Positions 23,433-23,619 of a stretch of DNA of 23,619 nucleotides are shown here, one piece after another. Numbering within the stretch: position 1 is the stretch's first letter; each line of letters opens with the position of its first letter. This DNA comes from DATMNI01 sp035570275. Its GTDB lineage: Bacteria; Acidobacteriota; Terriglobia; Bryobacterales; Bryobacteraceae. The notes beneath the pieces are model-generated. The model saw only the letters and a list, made by a program, of their open reading frames with translations. It was not told the origin of the DNA and did not search any database. The DNA lies in assembly GCA_035570275.1 (NCBI GenBank), contig DATMNI010000034.1, positions 1 through 23,619 of the forward strand, given 5' to 3'. The position numbers and the translations under genes are program-made.

Positions 23433-23461
23433 ATTATATCAGACGGGGAATGGGGGCTGAA
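23433..23461 (-). promoter_or_regulatory. Promoter of the M14 peptidase gene
   Basis: A perfect TATAAT (23438-23433, minus strand) is preceded after 17 bases by TTCAGC (23461-23456), a weak -35. Transcription would begin near 23426, giving a leader of about 30 bases with TGAGG before the ATG at 23391. It may also drive the TonB receptor gene downstream. Confidence 0.5.
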
Positions 23462-23619
23462 CGGGAGCCGCAAGCGGACCAGGAACTTCGCATACCAAGC
23501 TTGTCCGCTGGCCCGAAGGGCGCAAAAGTTGGTGAACCGGGCCGATAGAGGCGGCGGGCAGATTCGCGGGGCAGGTATTTCGTTGGAAATGGGGCCAACC
23601 GCGAGGTCCGCGGATCTTG

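Noticed and set aside
23472..23505. AGCGGAC / GTCCGCT inverted pair near the right edge
   Set aside because: Loop of about 24 bases and imperfect flanks; too weak to call a structure.

Overview
The window looks like chromosomal DNA of an Acidobacteriota bacterium close to Solibacter/Bryobacter. The case rests on GC-rich codon use and lineage-typical families: a TIGR03437-type C-terminal domain protein, a remnant of a TIGR03435-type protein, a duplicated orphan MacB/FtsX permease without its ATPase (ADOP type), an Oar-like TonB-dependent receptor with a carboxypeptidase-regulatory N-domain, and a PEP-CTERM protein. No rRNA, tRNA, CRISPR array, transposase or phage gene was found.

Layout. 1-145: edge sequence with an inverted array of 8-base repeats. 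146-4009: unlinked exported proteins (SIMPL/DUF541, TIGR03437, a Tat-type FMN alpha-hydroxy-acid oxidase, a PEP-CTERM protein). 4327-10755, minus strand: a tight lysine/diaminopimelate operon, transcribed dapE-like, asd, lysC, dapB, dapA, dapD, with a receiver-only response regulator 23 bases after dapD. Neighbouring genes overlap by 1-19 bases, except between dapB and dapA, where an inverted heptamer-repeat element fills the gap and supplies the dapB stop codon. 10756-12700: a hairpin-rich spacer followed by gene decay: a frameshifted coiled-coil gene, a fragment of a TIGR03435-like gene, and a ruined UPF0175/PIN toxin-antitoxin pair. 12856-13410: a DinB-family protein. 13433-23391, minus strand: a very large M14-type metallopeptidase, a TonB-dependent receptor and an ADOP permease, all exported or membrane proteins reading the same way.

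How the genes work together. LysC and Asd make aspartate semialdehyde; DapA and DapB convert it to tetrahydrodipicolinate; DapD and the M20 enzyme belong to the succinylase branch towards diaminopimelate for peptidoglycan and lysine. The succinyl-DAP aminotransferase, DapF and LysA are not in the window. The peptidase and receptor could form an extracellular peptide-use unit, but that is inference from adjacency.

I do not see a convincing new defence or mobile system. The more unusual signals are the repeat element that appears to have clipped dapB, the decaying toxin-antitoxin locus, an octapeptide duplication inside aspartokinase, the receiver domain tied to the lysine operon, and two start regions that look leaderless.
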